A stretch of 64,000 nucleotides of DNA from contig UYJD01000006.1 of the NCBI GenBank assembly GCA_900618795.1, positions 1,224,658 through 1,288,657 of the forward strand, in the 5' to 3' direction. This document shows, piece after piece, positions 32,799-45,104 of this stretch (positions within the stretch are counted from its first letter, which is position 1; each line of letters begins with the position of its first letter). Source of the stretch: Cyanodermella asteris (Eukaryota; Ascomycota; Lecanoromycetes; Ostropales; Stictidaceae). The translations under genes and the position numbers were made by a program. The notes beneath the pieces were generated by a model. It saw only the letters and a program-made list of their open reading frames with translations, did no database searches and was not told the DNA's origin.

Positions 32799-35305
32799 AT
32801 GGATACCAGCCACCTTGCCACCCAGGTCACGGCCATTATCGGCCAACTACACAACTTGTTCGACGATATCGGTGTTCCTACACACGAGCGCGAATCCAGA
32901 GAAACAAAGGTAAGGCCCTCCCGTAGAGCGCGACGGTATTTGATGCTAAGCATGCCCAGTTATTTACGGCGCTCTCCGAGACCCTCAACAATCAGTTACG
33001 CACAGTAAGCGCAGAGAAGGATGAGCTCACAGCGGAAGCGCGGCGCATTATCAAGACCATCCGGCAAATGGAAGCGTCCCTGACAGATGACAAACCGCGC
33101 GACAGTTCCTACGAGATGGAGGATGAGCGCTTGAGAGTCACCGTGCCACTGATGCGATGCATCAAGGCGCTGAAGGAGGAGTACAACGGCATCGCAAAGC
33201 TCCACCGCGAGCGATTTGAGCAAGTCAAGAAACTGTTGGAAGCGCTTCAGTCCTACTCCTCCCATCTCGAACCGTCCTTCCTCAAAGTCCAGCTCCCTCC
33301 TCCATCAACAAACGGCTCGATACCGCCAACTTTCGATCTGTCTCCTTCCTACATCGCGTCGCTCGATGAAGAATTTGGACGCGTTTACGAGGAATATGTA
33401 CGGCGGCTTGAAACGGTCAAGACGCTTTCCGAGGGCATAGTCAACCTTTGGGCAGAGCTAGGCACTCCACAGGCACAGACAGACAGCAGCATCATCAAGC
33501 ATTACCGCGAGGCGCCAGAGCAACTAGGACTGCATGGCTCAGACATTTCGCGCCTGCAAAGCCGACACGACAAGCTGTCTCAGGAGAAAACCAACAGGGA
33601 AAACAAAGTCAAAGAGATGAAGATACAAATCGAAGTACTGTGGGATCGTCTAGGTGTCGAGGAGATGGACCGCAACCGATTTTTGGCCGGAACTAGAGGC
33701 TGCGGCTTGCGCGTGATCAACGATTTCGAGGCCGAGCTAGATCGCTTGACGGAGCTGAAGGCCCAGAACCTAGGGCTGTTCGTTGAAGACGCCCGTGACC
33801 GACTTCAGGAACTCTGGGACACATTGTACTTCTCCGAGGAAGAGATGCTTGAGTTCACCCCAGCATTCTCGGACGTCTACAGCGACGCATTATTATCGGC
33901 CCACGAAAACGAAATTGCGCGATTGACAAAGCTTAAAGAACAACGACTACCCATGTTACAGCTCATTGAGAAGCACCGTTCGCTAGTTAACGATCGCGAG
34001 GAACTCAATGCCTCGAGCCAGGATGCTTCACGTTTGATTGCAAAGAAGGGCGAGCGACGAGATCCAGGAAAGCTCCTTCGCGAGGAGAAGCTGCGCAAGC
34101 GCATCGCAAAGGAGTTACCGAAGATCGAGGCTGATCTCAAGAAGCGACTCGAGAATTGGGAGAATGAATATGGCCGACCATTCCTGGTCCACGGTCAGGA
34201 CTATCTCCTCGATCTTGAAGCCGCCGCCGAGGCAGCGAAGCCAGCTACAACACGCTCAAAGACCCCCGGCATGACCGGAGCCCCGCCTCGTTCGAAGACT
34301 CCTGCCCCAGCACAATCTGTCCGTGGGACTGTCGGCAAGTCGGCGGCAAGGCCAGCTCCTGCCACAGCACGGCCCAAAACCCCTGCGGCAGCTCCTCGTT
34401 CAGCCGTGACAGCTTCCAAGATTGCTGTGCCATCACCCAGCAAGGGCTCCCCGTCAAAAATACCCGCTCGTGTTCCTCTGGGCACCATGAAGAACGGCAA
34501 CAATTCGCCAGAGCGTCGACAGCCTCAGGCTGCCGCACAGCCGCCATACGATTCGAACACCGTCCGAAAGATGGGGCCTCCGGCTCGAGCACCACCGCCC
34601 AAAATGCGCGATTTATACCCTCCGACTGCACCTGCTAGCAGAGCACCAGCTTCCAGAGCACAGGACTCTTCCACTTACGCTTCCAGCGCTGCTGGGTCGG
34701 AAAATTGGAGGAGCAAATCCGCCGCAAGCTCCCACACTGGGAGCGTCGTCCGCCATGTCCAAGATGATGACCCCTACTCAGACAACTATTCGCGCGCCGA
34801 GAAGATGTCTTATGCTCCTCCTTCTCTGACTTCGGGAAGCTCAGTATCCGCCCATTCCTCTCAGTATTCTTATGGTGATATGCGATCGACGCCGCAGACG
34901 TACGCAGATCTGCGTCCACAGTCACGACACGCACCATCAGGGCACCAGCCTCAGATCTATCAGACACAATACAGCCAATTTCGGCAAGTGAGCGCCGACT
35001 CCACAAACTCGCAAGCGGCGTCTGGGTCCGAAAACTGGGAGACTTATGATGACGCATCAGAACCCGACGGACACCATGGATATGAGCCAGACGCCGATTA
35101 CTATGCCAAGCTGAGAGCCGCTCAGTCAAGAGGGAAGCGTTTCACACCCGAAGGTGGCTATGACAACTCGACGATAGGGAAGGGCAAGAAGATACGAAGC
35201 GTTTATGACGGTTTGGAGAAGGAAAGGACATATGTTCAAGACGAGCAGGGGAGAATGGTCAGTGCCAGCGATGCAGGCTGGACAGACGAGGATGGCGCTT
35301 TCTAG
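32799..35305 (+). CDS. ASE1: Ase1/PRC1/MAP65 antiparallel microtubule bundler
   Basis: Cross-links antiparallel microtubules at the anaphase spindle midzone. Exon 1 is 32799-32909 (37 codons); the phase-0 intron is 32910-32959 (GTAAGG, branch TGCTAAG, CCAG); exon 2 runs to TAG at 35303-35305. The product is 818 residues. The N-terminal two-thirds is helical and charged (dimerisation rod). The conserved spectrin-like microtubule-binding region has FLAGTRGCGLRVINDF and ELWDTLYFSEEEMLEF, then RHRSLV-type and KKGERRDPGKLLREEKLRKR segments. The C-terminal tail is long, disordered and rich in Ser/Pro/Ala with repeated SKTP/RPKTP sites, likely Cdk1 targets. The presence of a Cdk1 cyclin elsewhere in the window is coincidental linkage. 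Confidence 0.95.
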
Positions 35306-36935
35306 GAGGATCGCTTCCGTGTTCTCAATTTCAGGGAAGCGGGCGACGTTAGACACGCGATCCGCGGCCGACAATTCAGTTCTTGACAAGGTATCTAGGT
35401 GGGCGTTTGGGGCGTTGAAGCAGCGGCTCTCGAGCAAGGCCTTGCAAGCATAGTGCGATGGACAAGGCTCTATGGTGTGTTGGAAACGAATGCTCTGACT
35501 AATGTGTCTGGAGTTTGTGTATGCTCAAGTACGAATATGTCAATGATACAATTATCGCGAAGGTCTGAGTGTTCTGACAAGCCATAGCTTTCTGGAAAAG
35601 GTAATCACAATCATCCCGCTAGTTTCTGCAAGGCGGTCGTCCCACGATCCGCCGATTAAACCAAACCAAACCATGACTCTGACTGCTGTGGCTTTTCGGA
35701 AAAGTCAAATCGTTTACCGATCAGCCTGGGCCACGGCAGGTGGAAAAAGTCTTTACCGACGTCCTCCTTAAGTGACTACTTGGCCAGGTCTTTCGCTGAT
35801 ATGGACGGAGCATCAGCAACGACTTCTTTTATCCCGCCTTGGGTCTCAATGATGTGCATCAGATGCGAAAAGACCATCCTCTCTGCACCTGTGCTCTTAG
35901 CTAACAGAGCTCGGTGACAGGTTGGCCCTCATCCCTTCAACGACCACTTTGAATTCTTCACTCCGTAAGTCGAACGGCATGAAGAAATTCGTCTCGGGTC
36001 TCGACGTGAGCTTCCAACCCCCTACCCCCCTTCCTCCAAAGATTTTGGGCTTTGTCGAAAGTTCCCAAAATTGCTGACTCAATGGCCATCCAGAGCACTC
36101 CCGTATCTCCGGACCCTGCCATCAAAAACCATCAAACAAGCCGGGGGTCTGATCTCAACAAGCCCGGTCTATCGACCTCTCGAAAATGGGTATGCGATTG
36201 ACAAGAAACGGACGGGCTGATGCTTGCAATCCCTGAGCGTTGTGCCCTTCCAACTTCACCGGCGACGTGTGAGTGAAAATGACAACAGAAGGGTCCGAAA
36301 AAATTTGCCTACGATGGCGAGATGACGCTCACGTTCAAGTTCAGAGCATTGATCGAAGAACAGTTACGAGTTTTTTTGGTTCTCGTGGCACGTCAAACTA
36401 ACCCCACCAAGTACAAGCTCTGGAAACCCCCTCCCCTTCCCAAACGCCTACTAATACTTAGCCAAGTAAACGAGGCCGGATCTAGCCGGGCAACGCCCAA
36501 AAGGTATGAAACAAGGCCAAAAACCCGCCCAGTCCTCCCATTCAAGGCACATCTTTATCAATAGAAGGAAAACACATCGCAGCCAATAGATATATGGGAA
36601 GATCTTCAGCGGACACTTCGACAAGATCACGAACGACAGTATACACGATTTACGTCATAAAAGCATTTGTACAAAGACAGTCTTTCCAAATGTTCACTAT
36701 CCATTCAATTCGCTCGCGTGTTCGTCCGTCGAGCAGTCTATGTAAAGCACACAATGGCCCGGTTCGGTAAAGGGGGACCAATCGGAGCAGACTACGCAAC
36801 GGCCAGCGCCACCCACTCTCCCCGATTGACATCCCCAGACTTGAATCGTTTGCATATCTATTCAACTCAAAGAAAAGAATATATCAGAGCCCCATCATTG
36901 ATTTGTCGGTTGTCCAACGTTCATCCTCAGCGCGC
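35306..36935. other. Intergenic, 1.6 kb, no gene seen
   Basis: Convergent 3' flanks of ASE1 and the cell-wall-type gene. Only short ORFs. C-rich patches (CCCCCTACCCCCCTTCC near 36020) stand out; nothing else does. Confidence 0.6.
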
Positions 36936-38942
36936 TTAGAAGCCGAAGAAGCGCTTTCCGTAGGACGGAGCGCTGTACTTGGGAGCGGTGGTGTCGGAGG
37001 TCTTCGCAGCGGCGTTGGCGGTGGTGCTGGGAAGAGCGGTGGTTTGGGGAGCGGCGCTCGAAGCAACAGGCTTGGTGGAGGTCCTGAAGCCGGAGGAGGC
37101 ACCGGTAGGGATGAAGTGGAAGCCAGTGGAAGCACCAGTCGGGCGGACGAAGCCGGAGCTGTGGTGGGGAATGGTACCGTTGTGGGCAGGGTACGGGACG
37201 CTGGCGGACGGCTTCACGATGCTAGCGGTGGCGCTGCCCATGGAGCCCATGGTGACGTAGACAGTCTCGGCAGGCATGGTGACAGTGACGGTCTTGTCGT
37301 TGCCGTTGGCGGGGCACTCGCAGTCACCAGAGTCACCGTTGACTGGGGTGTTGGAGGGAGTGGTGGGCACGTCAGATGGGGAGGAAGGAGAGTCAGTGGC
37401 GACCTTTCCACCGTTGCTGACGATGCCAGCAGCAGAGGTCTCACTGCCGTAGACAGGGACCTGGACACCGCCGGTAGCACTGGCGCTGGGAGCAGGGACG
37501 GTCTTGGTGAGGTGAGCAGTCGAAGTCAGCTTCAAGGTGGAGAAGATGGTGTGAGTCTGAGTGATCTGCATGGTGGAGGTCTTCTGCTCGCCGCTGACCG
37601 TGTAGGTGACCTCGATCGGGGTGGTGAACTCGGTAGTGCCGACAGCCTGGGTGCTGAGAGGGACCTCCTCGGTAACAAACTGGGTCTGGACAATGGTCTC
37701 GTAGCTGGTAATGTCAACAGTCTTGGTGATGACGGAGCCGGAGCCAAGGTCAAGAGTGACAGTCTTGGGCTGAGCAACAGGCTTGGTGGTAATTGGGACA
37801 GCACCGGTGCCAGTGCCGGTTGGGCCGTGCGGGCGGGTACCGTTGTGGATGCTGAAAGGACCGTGACTGGTCGGGACAGCTGGGGTCCCGATGGTTCCGA
37901 TGGTGCCAGCAGTGCCGACGGAGGAGGCCTTGGTGGTGGCAACCGGGGTGGTCGCCGCGGAGGAGGAGCTTGAGCCAGGACCGTAGGCGGGGACGGACTT
38001 GCTAGAGATGACGACGCTGCCAGTTCCAACCGGGACGGAGCCGGTAGGGGCAACGACGGTGTTGTTCCCGGCGCTAAATGGAGCGCTGCTGGCCCTGGTG
38101 GTCGCCTCGGCAGTGGTGGAAACACCGGCGCTGGAGGTAGCGGGAGGCTGGCCGTAACCAGGAGAACCGGCGCTGGAGCTGGAGTTGCTCACGGCGGAGG
38201 TGGGAATGATCGGAACGACCGTGGCGGTGCTGACTCTGATGGATTCGGAGGACTTGGTGGTGGCCTCGGCGGTGGTCAGGGGAGTTGTGGTCGGGACCGG
38301 GGTGCCAGAGATGAAGGTCGAGACCGGGGCGCTCGTCAGGCCCAGGGTCGTGAAGGGAGCCTGAGTCGAAGGCGATGGAACGCCGAGGGAGGCAGTGACC
38401 GGGCAGACGGTAACGTAGTCAGGGATCGTAGCGGTCGTGACAACAGTGTGAGTCTGGGCAGCGGTGTTGGCCGGGCAGTCGGTGACTGTTGGCTTGCAGC
38501 TGAGAATGGTAACCTCGGAGGTCTTGTAGACGGTAGACGTCACGAAAACCTCACCGTCGGAGGCGGTCGAGGCGGCCAGGGTGGCGGAGGGTGTGATGGT
38601 GGAGTTGCCCTTGGTCGTGGCCTCGGCGGTGGTCACGGCAGACGAGGCGGAGGAGGCAGCGGAGGAGACATCGCTGCTGCTGGAGACAACGGCGGAGGAG
38701 CTGCTCGACGGGACCTCAGAGGCCTTGGTGGTGGCCTCGGCGGTGGTCTGGGCAACGGAGCTGGAGCTGGGCTGCTGGTAAGCTGAGGAGCTGCTGGTCA
38801 CGGCGATGCTGGTGGCAGCAGAGGTGATAGCGTCAGAGTGAGAGGGAGCAGAGTATTGAGGGATTCCTCCGTAGTTCTCCTGAGCCCTGGCGACGGCGGC
38901 CAAAAGGGCGACGGCGGTGGCACCAGAGATCTTGCTGAACAT
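36936..38942 (-). CDS. Secreted Ser/Thr-rich wall-associated protein with terminal Lys-Arg site
   Basis: Single exon, 668 residues. A signal peptide (about residues 1-20, MFSKISGATAVALLAAVARA) is followed by an extremely Ser/Thr/Ala-rich chain suited to heavy O-mannosylation. An eight-residue unit TTAEATTK recurs four times with small changes (first at about 66-73 and 104-111; one copy ends in Arg), and a fifth copy is weaker (TTPVATTK). Central strands such as KTVTLDLGSGSVITKTVD and TFVTEEVPLST-type segments resemble fungal adhesin or cell-wall repeats. Four Cys are seen in the N-terminal half and near CECPANG. There is no C-terminal hydrophobic tail, so no GPI anchor; the protein ends GKRFFGF, with a dibasic Kex2-type site four residues before the end. 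YSAPS occurs near both ends. I recognise no named family. The antisense frame 36903-37973 is a composition shadow. Confidence 0.8.
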   Translation of the reverse strand: MFSKISGATAVALLAAVARAQENYGGIPQYSAPSHSDAITSAATSIAVTSSSSAYQQPSSSSVAQTTAEATTKASEVPSSSSSAVVSSSSDVSSAASSASSAVTTAEATTKGNSTITPSATLAASTASDGEVFVTSTVYKTSEVTILSCKPTVTDCPANTAAQTHTVVTTATIPDYVTVCPVTASLGVPSPSTQAPFTTLGLTSAPVSTFISGTPVPTTTPLTTAEATTKSSESIRVSTATVVPIIPTSAVSNSSSSAGSPGYGQPPATSSAGVSTTAEATTRASSAPFSAGNNTVVAPTGSVPVGTGSVVISSKSVPAYGPGSSSSSAATTPVATTKASSVGTAGTIGTIGTPAVPTSHGPFSIHNGTRPHGPTGTGTGAVPITTKPVAQPKTVTLDLGSGSVITKTVDITSYETIVQTQFVTEEVPLSTQAVGTTEFTTPIEVTYTVSGEQKTSTMQITQTHTIFSTLKLTSTAHLTKTVPAPSASATGGVQVPVYGSETSAAGIVSNGGKVATDSPSSPSDVPTTPSNTPVNGDSGDCECPANGNDKTVTVTMPAETVYVTMGSMGSATASIVKPSASVPYPAHNGTIPHHSSGFVRPTGASTGFHFIPTGASSGFRTSTKPVASSAAPQTTALPSTTANAAAKTSDTTAPKYSAPSYGKRFFGF

Positions 38943-41001
38943 TTTTGCTATGAGTGTCTGGGATGGACGGTTTCTTCACGGGTACTTTTGGCTAGCAGGA
39001 GTCTGAAGATTGGAGTCGTTGGGATTTTGGTCTGTACGACTAGCGTGACAGTAACGAATGGACGAGTTTCAAGAGACTTTGAACTCAAAAAAGAATGTGA
39101 GCTCGTACAAAGACGAGAGAGATGCGAGCGAACCTGCGAGAGAATGGATGACGACCTGCTGTCAAGAAGTAGTGATGGGAGGCGAAAGAGAAGAAAAGGA
39201 ACAGCTGTAGGGATATAACAGGCAGCGGAGCACTGCGCTTCTGGGACGCTGGACGGACGAGACGATGTTCCGTGCTTCATTACAGGAGGCGCAGGGGCGG
39301 AGGGCTGCCAGGGAAGAGTGTGATGATACCCTGACAGGGCCATGGCCAACTGGCGACAACGTGCCTGGGCTGGTGTGCGGTGCGAAGAGAAAACAACCCT
39401 GTAGGCCCACCGTGCCATGTTTGAGATGTTCAGGAAGCGTGACAGTGCCCACTACTGGTGCCATCGCGATATACCGTAAGCATCCAGCCGGCGAGTCGCA
39501 GCGTCCAGACGAGCCAGGTGAGGCTTCCGTTGCCGCCGCGCCAAAGTGTCACAGCAGGAGTCTCGGATCATCACAGCATCGGAGGTTTGGGAGTCGGGGG
39601 CAGAGATTGCTCTGTTGTGTTGTTTGATCAACGTCGAGCTTCAGAGTTGACGGGTCTCTATTTCAATGAAACGAACCTGTTCGTACTTCTGCATGACGTT
39701 GGCATAGCATGGCATTGCAATGATTCCATCTCGATCCAGATCTGGCCATACACGAACAGAATGTCAGCGTTGGGGCGACGATGTTGCTTGGGGCCCCAGT
39801 CCTCCATCGTCACGAGTGGTAGAGATGAGAGGAGTGGGCGTGGCGGGCAGCTCTTGGGGGCGTTGGAAGGAGCTTCTTGATCCTGGCAGCCACCTGTGAC
39901 GGGCGAGCTGCCACAGCTCAGCGTCAGCAGGGAGTGACGAGGCCGTGAGATGCAGCGGCGTGTGTGGATGGAGGAGAGATGGATTGTCGTGGGCGACGAG
40001 TGAAATTGCGGCAGGGCTGTCCTTGCTGTGCGCATCGCGCTCCTGCCTCGTCTCACCTTGCTGCCGCTGAAACACGCTTGACGAACAGCAACCGGCCGAA
40101 ACCCGCAAAGCTCCCACGCTGCCGCCGTAGATGTGCAGAAATTCTAAACTCTACCCTCCATTACTGTGTCTTCCCTTACGTGCCGTGGTACGCTCTTTTG
40201 GCGAAACCGGCAAGCTCATCTCGCTGTCTCCGTCTCTATTCTGTGCTTTCTTCCATGCTCGTTCTCGGTGCCGAATGCGGCATTCACGTACACCGGCACC
40301 ACCAGCCACGGTAGCTCTCGAGCTTGCAAGTCAGCATCCGATGCCACCTGCAGGCGACCTACTAATCCATCACACTCCCGGGATGCGCCTGTTCATATCC
40401 CAGCACCAAGTGTCCACCGTCGAGCAAGAGATCCCGACGCTCCCTAGCGTGATTGCTTCGACCCCTTTGCTATCCTGTCGAGTTACTTGCCTCAACGGTC
40501 GAAGCATCATGCCCGACTAGTCTTGATAGACGAACTGTAATAATAAGATAGGAATCCCTCTAGCCAAACCAAGAAAGCAGAACAGAATATGGTCGCCAAG
40601 GCGTGAATTCACATGGTCGTATGCTTGACCTTGACACAATGGCTCCTAGCCATGGCTCTATCTCCAGCTGAATGCTCACGCTGATCGAAATTTCCTGTCC
40701 GTCGTTATGTTGGATCGATCGGAAACACATTAGTGAAAATGCGAAAAAGTGATTGATAAAACTTTGGGCATCCCGTGCCCGATCTGATGCAAACATCTTG
40801 GGATCTTGACTCCACATGGCAATCAAAAGCCCCGATACACGTCCCTGGAGCAAGTTCCTACCCGCCTCGATCATCTGAACTCGCGATTCATCCTCCAGGC
40901 GAAAAGTTGGACGTCGCTGTCCGAAACAAGGAACCACAAAACATCGCCGTGCGGCCAAGCACTCTTAGAGTCACACATCAAATCGGACGCCATCTCATAC
41001 C
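38943..41001. other. 2-kb divergent intergenic region
   Basis: Upstream of both the wall-type gene (minus) and the Pof1-like gene (plus). ORFs of up to about 155 codons on both strands have no domain. The first 300 bases probably contain the wall-gene leader; an AT-rich GATATAAC patch lies near 39211. Confidence 0.55.
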
Positions 41002-41925
41002 ATGGCGGGCACCACGCTGTCGTCCTTTCGTAACCTCCCCTCAGAGTTCCGCACGGCACTGCACGCCTTCGCTCAGTCCCCCTCAAACTTCAGGATCCTC
41101 CGCACGTCACGTCTGGACAGCCCGTCCGCCAGCCCCCGCGCCTCGTCGACACCCTCCCCGCCGCCCTCGGACCTCCTGTACGTGCTCGACAGCTCCTTCA
41201 ACCCGCCGACGCTAGGTCACCTGAGCATCGCCCTCTCCGCGCTCAAAGACGAAGCAGTAGCACAAAGTTCGAAGAATCTGCTCCTCCTCCTGGCCACTCA
41301 GAATGCAGACAAGGCGGCCAAACCGGCCGCGTTCGAGCAGCGACTCGCGATGATGGCCATCATGGCCGAGAAGATCCTGTCCGAATTCAGATCGGATGGA
41401 TCGAATACCGATTCCGATGCTTCTTCGTCCGTTTCCGTCTCCATCGGAGTCACGAAATTCCCCTACTTTACCGATAAATCAAACGCCATCGCACGGGAAG
41501 CCGAGTCTCCCTTTCGCTTTCCTCCCACGCGTCAAGTCCACCTGATCGGCTTCGACACTTTTACCCGCTTGTTCGATACGCGGTACTACCCGCCCGAGCA
41601 CACGCTCGCACCCTTGGAACCGCTGTTCGCCAACCATTCTGTGCGCGTGACGTTCAGGGCCGGCGACAAGTACGGCTCCAAGGAGGCTCAGGAGCAATAC
41701 GTCCGAGACATAGCGTCCGGCAAGCGAGATGCTGATGGTGCAAAATCTGTCTGGGCAGATAGGGTGAGTATGGTCGAAGGACGCAACGATGAGATGGTTA
41801 CGAGCAGTACGACGGCTCGTGAAGGTGTCAAGAGCGGTGATGAGGACGCTATACGGCACATGTGCGGGGATGAAATAGCCGGGTGGGTGCTCTCCGAGAG
41901 ACTTTACACTGAGGATGCGGCTTGA
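41002..41925 (+). CDS. Pof1-like nicotinamide-mononucleotide adenylyltransferase / nucleotidyltransferase
   Basis: Member of the HIGH-superfamily nucleotidyltransferases, nearest in layout to yeast Pof1, which has been linked to protein quality control and ATPase or NMNAT-like activity. Single exon, 307 residues. The substrate motif is SSFNPPTLGHLSIA (about 64-77), with TLGH in place of HxGH. FPPTRQVHLIGFDTFTRLFD gives the middle nucleotide-binding strand, and SSTTAR at 268-273 corresponds to the ISSTxxR motif. It ends in helices typical of NMNAT folds (GWVLSERLY). The N-terminal 55 residues are a variable Ser/Pro-rich linker. The exact substrate cannot be told from sequence. Confidence 0.85.
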   Translation: MAGTTLSSFRNLPSEFRTALHAFAQSPSNFRILRTSRLDSPSASPRASSTPSPPPSDLLYVLDSSFNPPTLGHLSIALSALKDEAVAQSSKNLLLLLATQNADKAAKPAAFEQRLAMMAIMAEKILSEFRSDGSNTDSDASSSVSVSIGVTKFPYFTDKSNAIAREAESPFRFPPTRQVHLIGFDTFTRLFDTRYYPPEHTLAPLEPLFANHSVRVTFRAGDKYGSKEAQEQYVRDIASGKRDADGAKSVWADRVSMVEGRNDEMVTSSTTAREGVKSGDEDAIRHMCGDEIAGWVLSERLYTEDAA

Positions 41926-42648
41926 AAGCGGAACACGTTTTAGATCAACGTAGTCGTTATCGATGCGTGGAAGAGAAACCATTCGTGTTCTGCTCGCCAC
42001 GACGGGCGGGTGTACTGTCCACGAGAAGCATTGAGGCTCCATACAGGGGTCTCGTTCCACGCATCGACATATCACTATATGCACGTTTACAACATAGCGG
42101 CGGCTATATGAGCCGTTGTCAACATCTTTAGCGTTGTGCGGGCGCTCAGCCAAGGTGTAGCGCAACAGCAATGTGATTGAACCGTGGAACGACTCTCTTC
42201 GTCGTTGAGATCAGCAACGCTCATCAACGGTCAAGCAGGGTTCGTATCCCCGCAGACGTATGCCGTGGGCACAACTTGAAATCCAGCATTCGATGCGCCG
42301 GCTGTCGCTCCTGCTCGTGTTGCTCTGTAGATTGATTGCAGGGAGTCATCCGACATGATTAGCCACGTCCATCATTTCCACAGATGTTCTTTAAACGCCA
42401 GCGGCACGGTTCATTCATAGATGTATGGATACTGTCGCAGAGATTTATATGTAGTCACAGTATAGTGTATGCCTTGTCTCATACCTTCCCTCGGTGAAAT
42501 GGCACAATGCATTCAATTGAGCCTTGCGGCGAATTTGGTCCAAGAACGTATATACCACCCAATCAAATGACCTGGTTTCGATCCTCTTCCGGTGTGTCAA
42601 ACTCCAATATGCGATCGCTGACGACAATGCAAAATTTAAAGTGCAGGC
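41926..42648. other. Intergenic, convergent 3' flanks
   Basis: 3' flanks of the Pof1-like gene and of DRE2. No gene seen. Confidence 0.6.
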
Positions 42649-43776
42649 CTAGACAGTGCCCTCTTCACCAAGTCGTAGACGGACCTCTTCGCCTGGCTTG
42701 AATGCAGGGAGTCCGGTATACGGACAACCATCACAACGGAAAGCATCGCCAAGCGCGCAATTTCCACAGCTACCCACCTTTCCTTGCACTGTGAAATCGA
42801 GTTCCGCATCGTTCAAATCGTCTGCTGAGAACTTGGGCACGGCAACGGCAGGTTTGGCCGTGTCGTTCAGGGATGCAAGATCCTTGTCGGCTTTGTCGCG
42901 TCGAGCCTTGTCCTCCGCTTCGATACGCTGGGCGAGACCGCATGTGCAATCCTTGCAGGCACGACGTCTCTTTCCTGGCTTGGGTCTGCATTCTGCAGCT
43001 ATGAGCTGTTAGCATTTCCGCTTTCAAGATCTCTGCAATCTTCACTTACGTTGAACAATCGGTCGGGCCAAATCTTCTTCGTCAAGTAGAGTGTCCTCGT
43101 CGATCAGTTCGTCATCGTCGTCTTCGTCCATTCCGACGGGCGCGTCGAAGTCATCACTGAAGTCGACAAAGCCGACGCCCGATGGTGCACCATTCGCAGT
43201 GCTTGTGTTCTTGTTATTCTCTGTGGTGGGAACCTTCCCATTTGTGACGCCTGCTGCATTCTTTCTCTTACCCAGCCGCAACGGTACGCTCGCAACAGCT
43301 ACATCCTCTGGCTTGATCAACACGCCGTCCGCTCCCTCTGTCAGCCCTTCAAGTATACCCTCTGTCCGCTCGCTCTGTTCAAATCCACCATTGGAATGCT
43401 TTAGTATTGCTCCAGGAGAGAGAGCCTGCGCCAGTTGTCGGAGGACTGTACGGTTCACGAAGAGCTTGGTGCTCTCGCTCTTGGAGCCATCGGGACCCGG
43501 AAGGATAATAATGGTCTGGTAGGAAGAAGCGGGAAGAGTGATAACGCCAGCGGCCAGACGATCGACCATCTGGATGTCCGTGACGCTTCGGTCATATCGC
43601 GACACCAGCGCGTTCAGTGCTTCAGGGTGGGATGACAGCGAAGGCGGGCATAGTAAGAGGGTTTTTCCATGGTCTGCGATCAGAGACGCCGAGGGGATAG
43701 ATGGTTTGGAGTCGAAGTCAGAAGAGTTGAAGTCGGGCATCGCCGGCGCCCCGCCGATGACGGCGTGAGGGGACAT
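42649..43776 (-). CDS. DRE2: Dre2/anamorsin, cytosolic Fe-S cluster assembly factor
   Basis: Electron carrier that works with the diflavin reductase Tah18 in cytosolic iron-sulfur protein assembly. Exon 1 is 43776-43050; the phase-1 intron is 42993-43049 (GTAAGT...GCAG); exon 2 is 42992-42649. The product is 356 residues. The N-terminal domain (to about 190) is a degenerate methyltransferase-like fold; an acidic linker ([12 protein letters not shown]) follows. The C-terminal anamorsin domain is complete: cluster A ligands Cys244, Cys255, Cys258, Cys260 (C-x10-C-x2-C-x-C, in [12 protein letters not shown]) and cluster B ligands Cys318, Cys321, Cys329, Cys332 (C-x2-C-x7-C-x2-C, in [19 protein letters not shown]). 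The intron falls just before the first ligand. Confidence 0.96.
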
Positions 43777-44023
43777 GGTGAGTGCTCTGCCGGAGTTGCG
43801 GGAATGGAAGTAGGGGAATATTAAGCGCCGGCAACAGATGAGGTGCGGTAATGGCCAAACGAATGCGTGGTAACGGGTTCAAGTTGTTGGAGCTGGTGTT
43901 TTTTCGAAAGTGGAAGGCGATTTCTAAGCCCGTCTAGCAGTGCTCCGATGCTTTTGCCGGTAAATGGTGGACAGGGTATTGGCTGAGCAGAGCCCCTCGC
44001 CAGGGCCCAGATCCGTCATTGCG

Positions 44024-44029
44024 CACGTG
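44024..44029. promoter_or_regulatory. CACGTG site upstream of DRE2
   Basis: The E-box core CACGTG, extended to GCACGTGAC, lies 248 bases from the DRE2 ATG. Binding is inferred from sequence only. Confidence 0.3.
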
Positions 44030-45104
44030 ACCCGCCAGACAGTGGCTTGACAGTGGATACGCTTGACTTTCGGTAGGAAGCGTGGCTGCGGGTCTCTGCT
44101 GCGTCGGCACAGTAGTAGCGCTCTCGGGATCCGGACACGAGCAGCATCATTGCAAGCCGTCTCATGAGCTGTGGATGCCAGACTTCACCTACCGACGAGC
44201 GTCAGGAGATAGCCATCTGATCATACTCAGCTGCGGCCTTGTGTTGCCGGACGGGGCGAACCGGGAAAGTTTATGCGGATGCTGAAACAAAGGATCATAA
44301 GCTGTTGCGCAAGCGGTACCGAGCAACGACCGGACCCTGAGTTCAGACATGGCGGATCGGTACGTTATCAGGAATGGAGAGATCGGGCAAGAGCACGCCT
44401 TTCATCTCTCGATGATAACAGCGTTCGTCTGAGGCTCGGAGTTCTGTAATAAGACTCAATAGTGTCGTAATATGGTGAAAGCGCACACCTCTACCTCTAC
44501 GACGTGCATCAACTGGCAAGAGCTCGGGCCGCACCTGCCAGAAGGAGTAGGATCTGATTGGGCGGGCGAGTCGCGCTTTCCCCGGATTTGGGCCCTTTCG
44601 TCAGCTTCGTCTGGTGGGCAGACAGGCAGGTTACGCGCATTGGCTATTGGCCGGGATCTACGCCGGTGTGTTCACTGCTCACGATGCTTCTACCTCCTTC
44701 CAGCCTTCCCCGCACAGAGGCTGAGCGATAGCCATTGGCTCCGTACTGTCGTTGTCTGAGCGCCGCTATGTTTCGTTGGTCGCGTGAGAAGACATGCAGT
44801 AACATGCTGATCGACTCGTTCGCTGCTCCTCGGGACATGAGCACCCCCATCTTCATCGGAGCCTTTTGTTGAGCATCCCCACCGGACCAGCGTTATCTTA
44901 TAAGCCGCCCGGCCTCGTCACCTTCGCCTGCAGCTTCGCTTCTGCAACTGTGGTTGCATCTGCACCCGTTTACCCTGTCTCGCAATCAATCTCCTGACTT
45001 GATCCGGACAAAGAGCTGATAGCCTTCACGCCCTTATCTGCCCCCGTGCCTGAGCCTGCTGTGACGCAGCGTAGCCTCGAGCTCTGCTCTCATTCGTCCT
45101 ACTG

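Noticed and set aside
36903-37973. 356-codon Gly/Arg-rich ORF antisense to the wall-type gene
   Set aside because: It is the complement of a Ser/Thr/Pro-rich coding sequence with few stop complements; composition explains the openness and it has no promoter space or domain.
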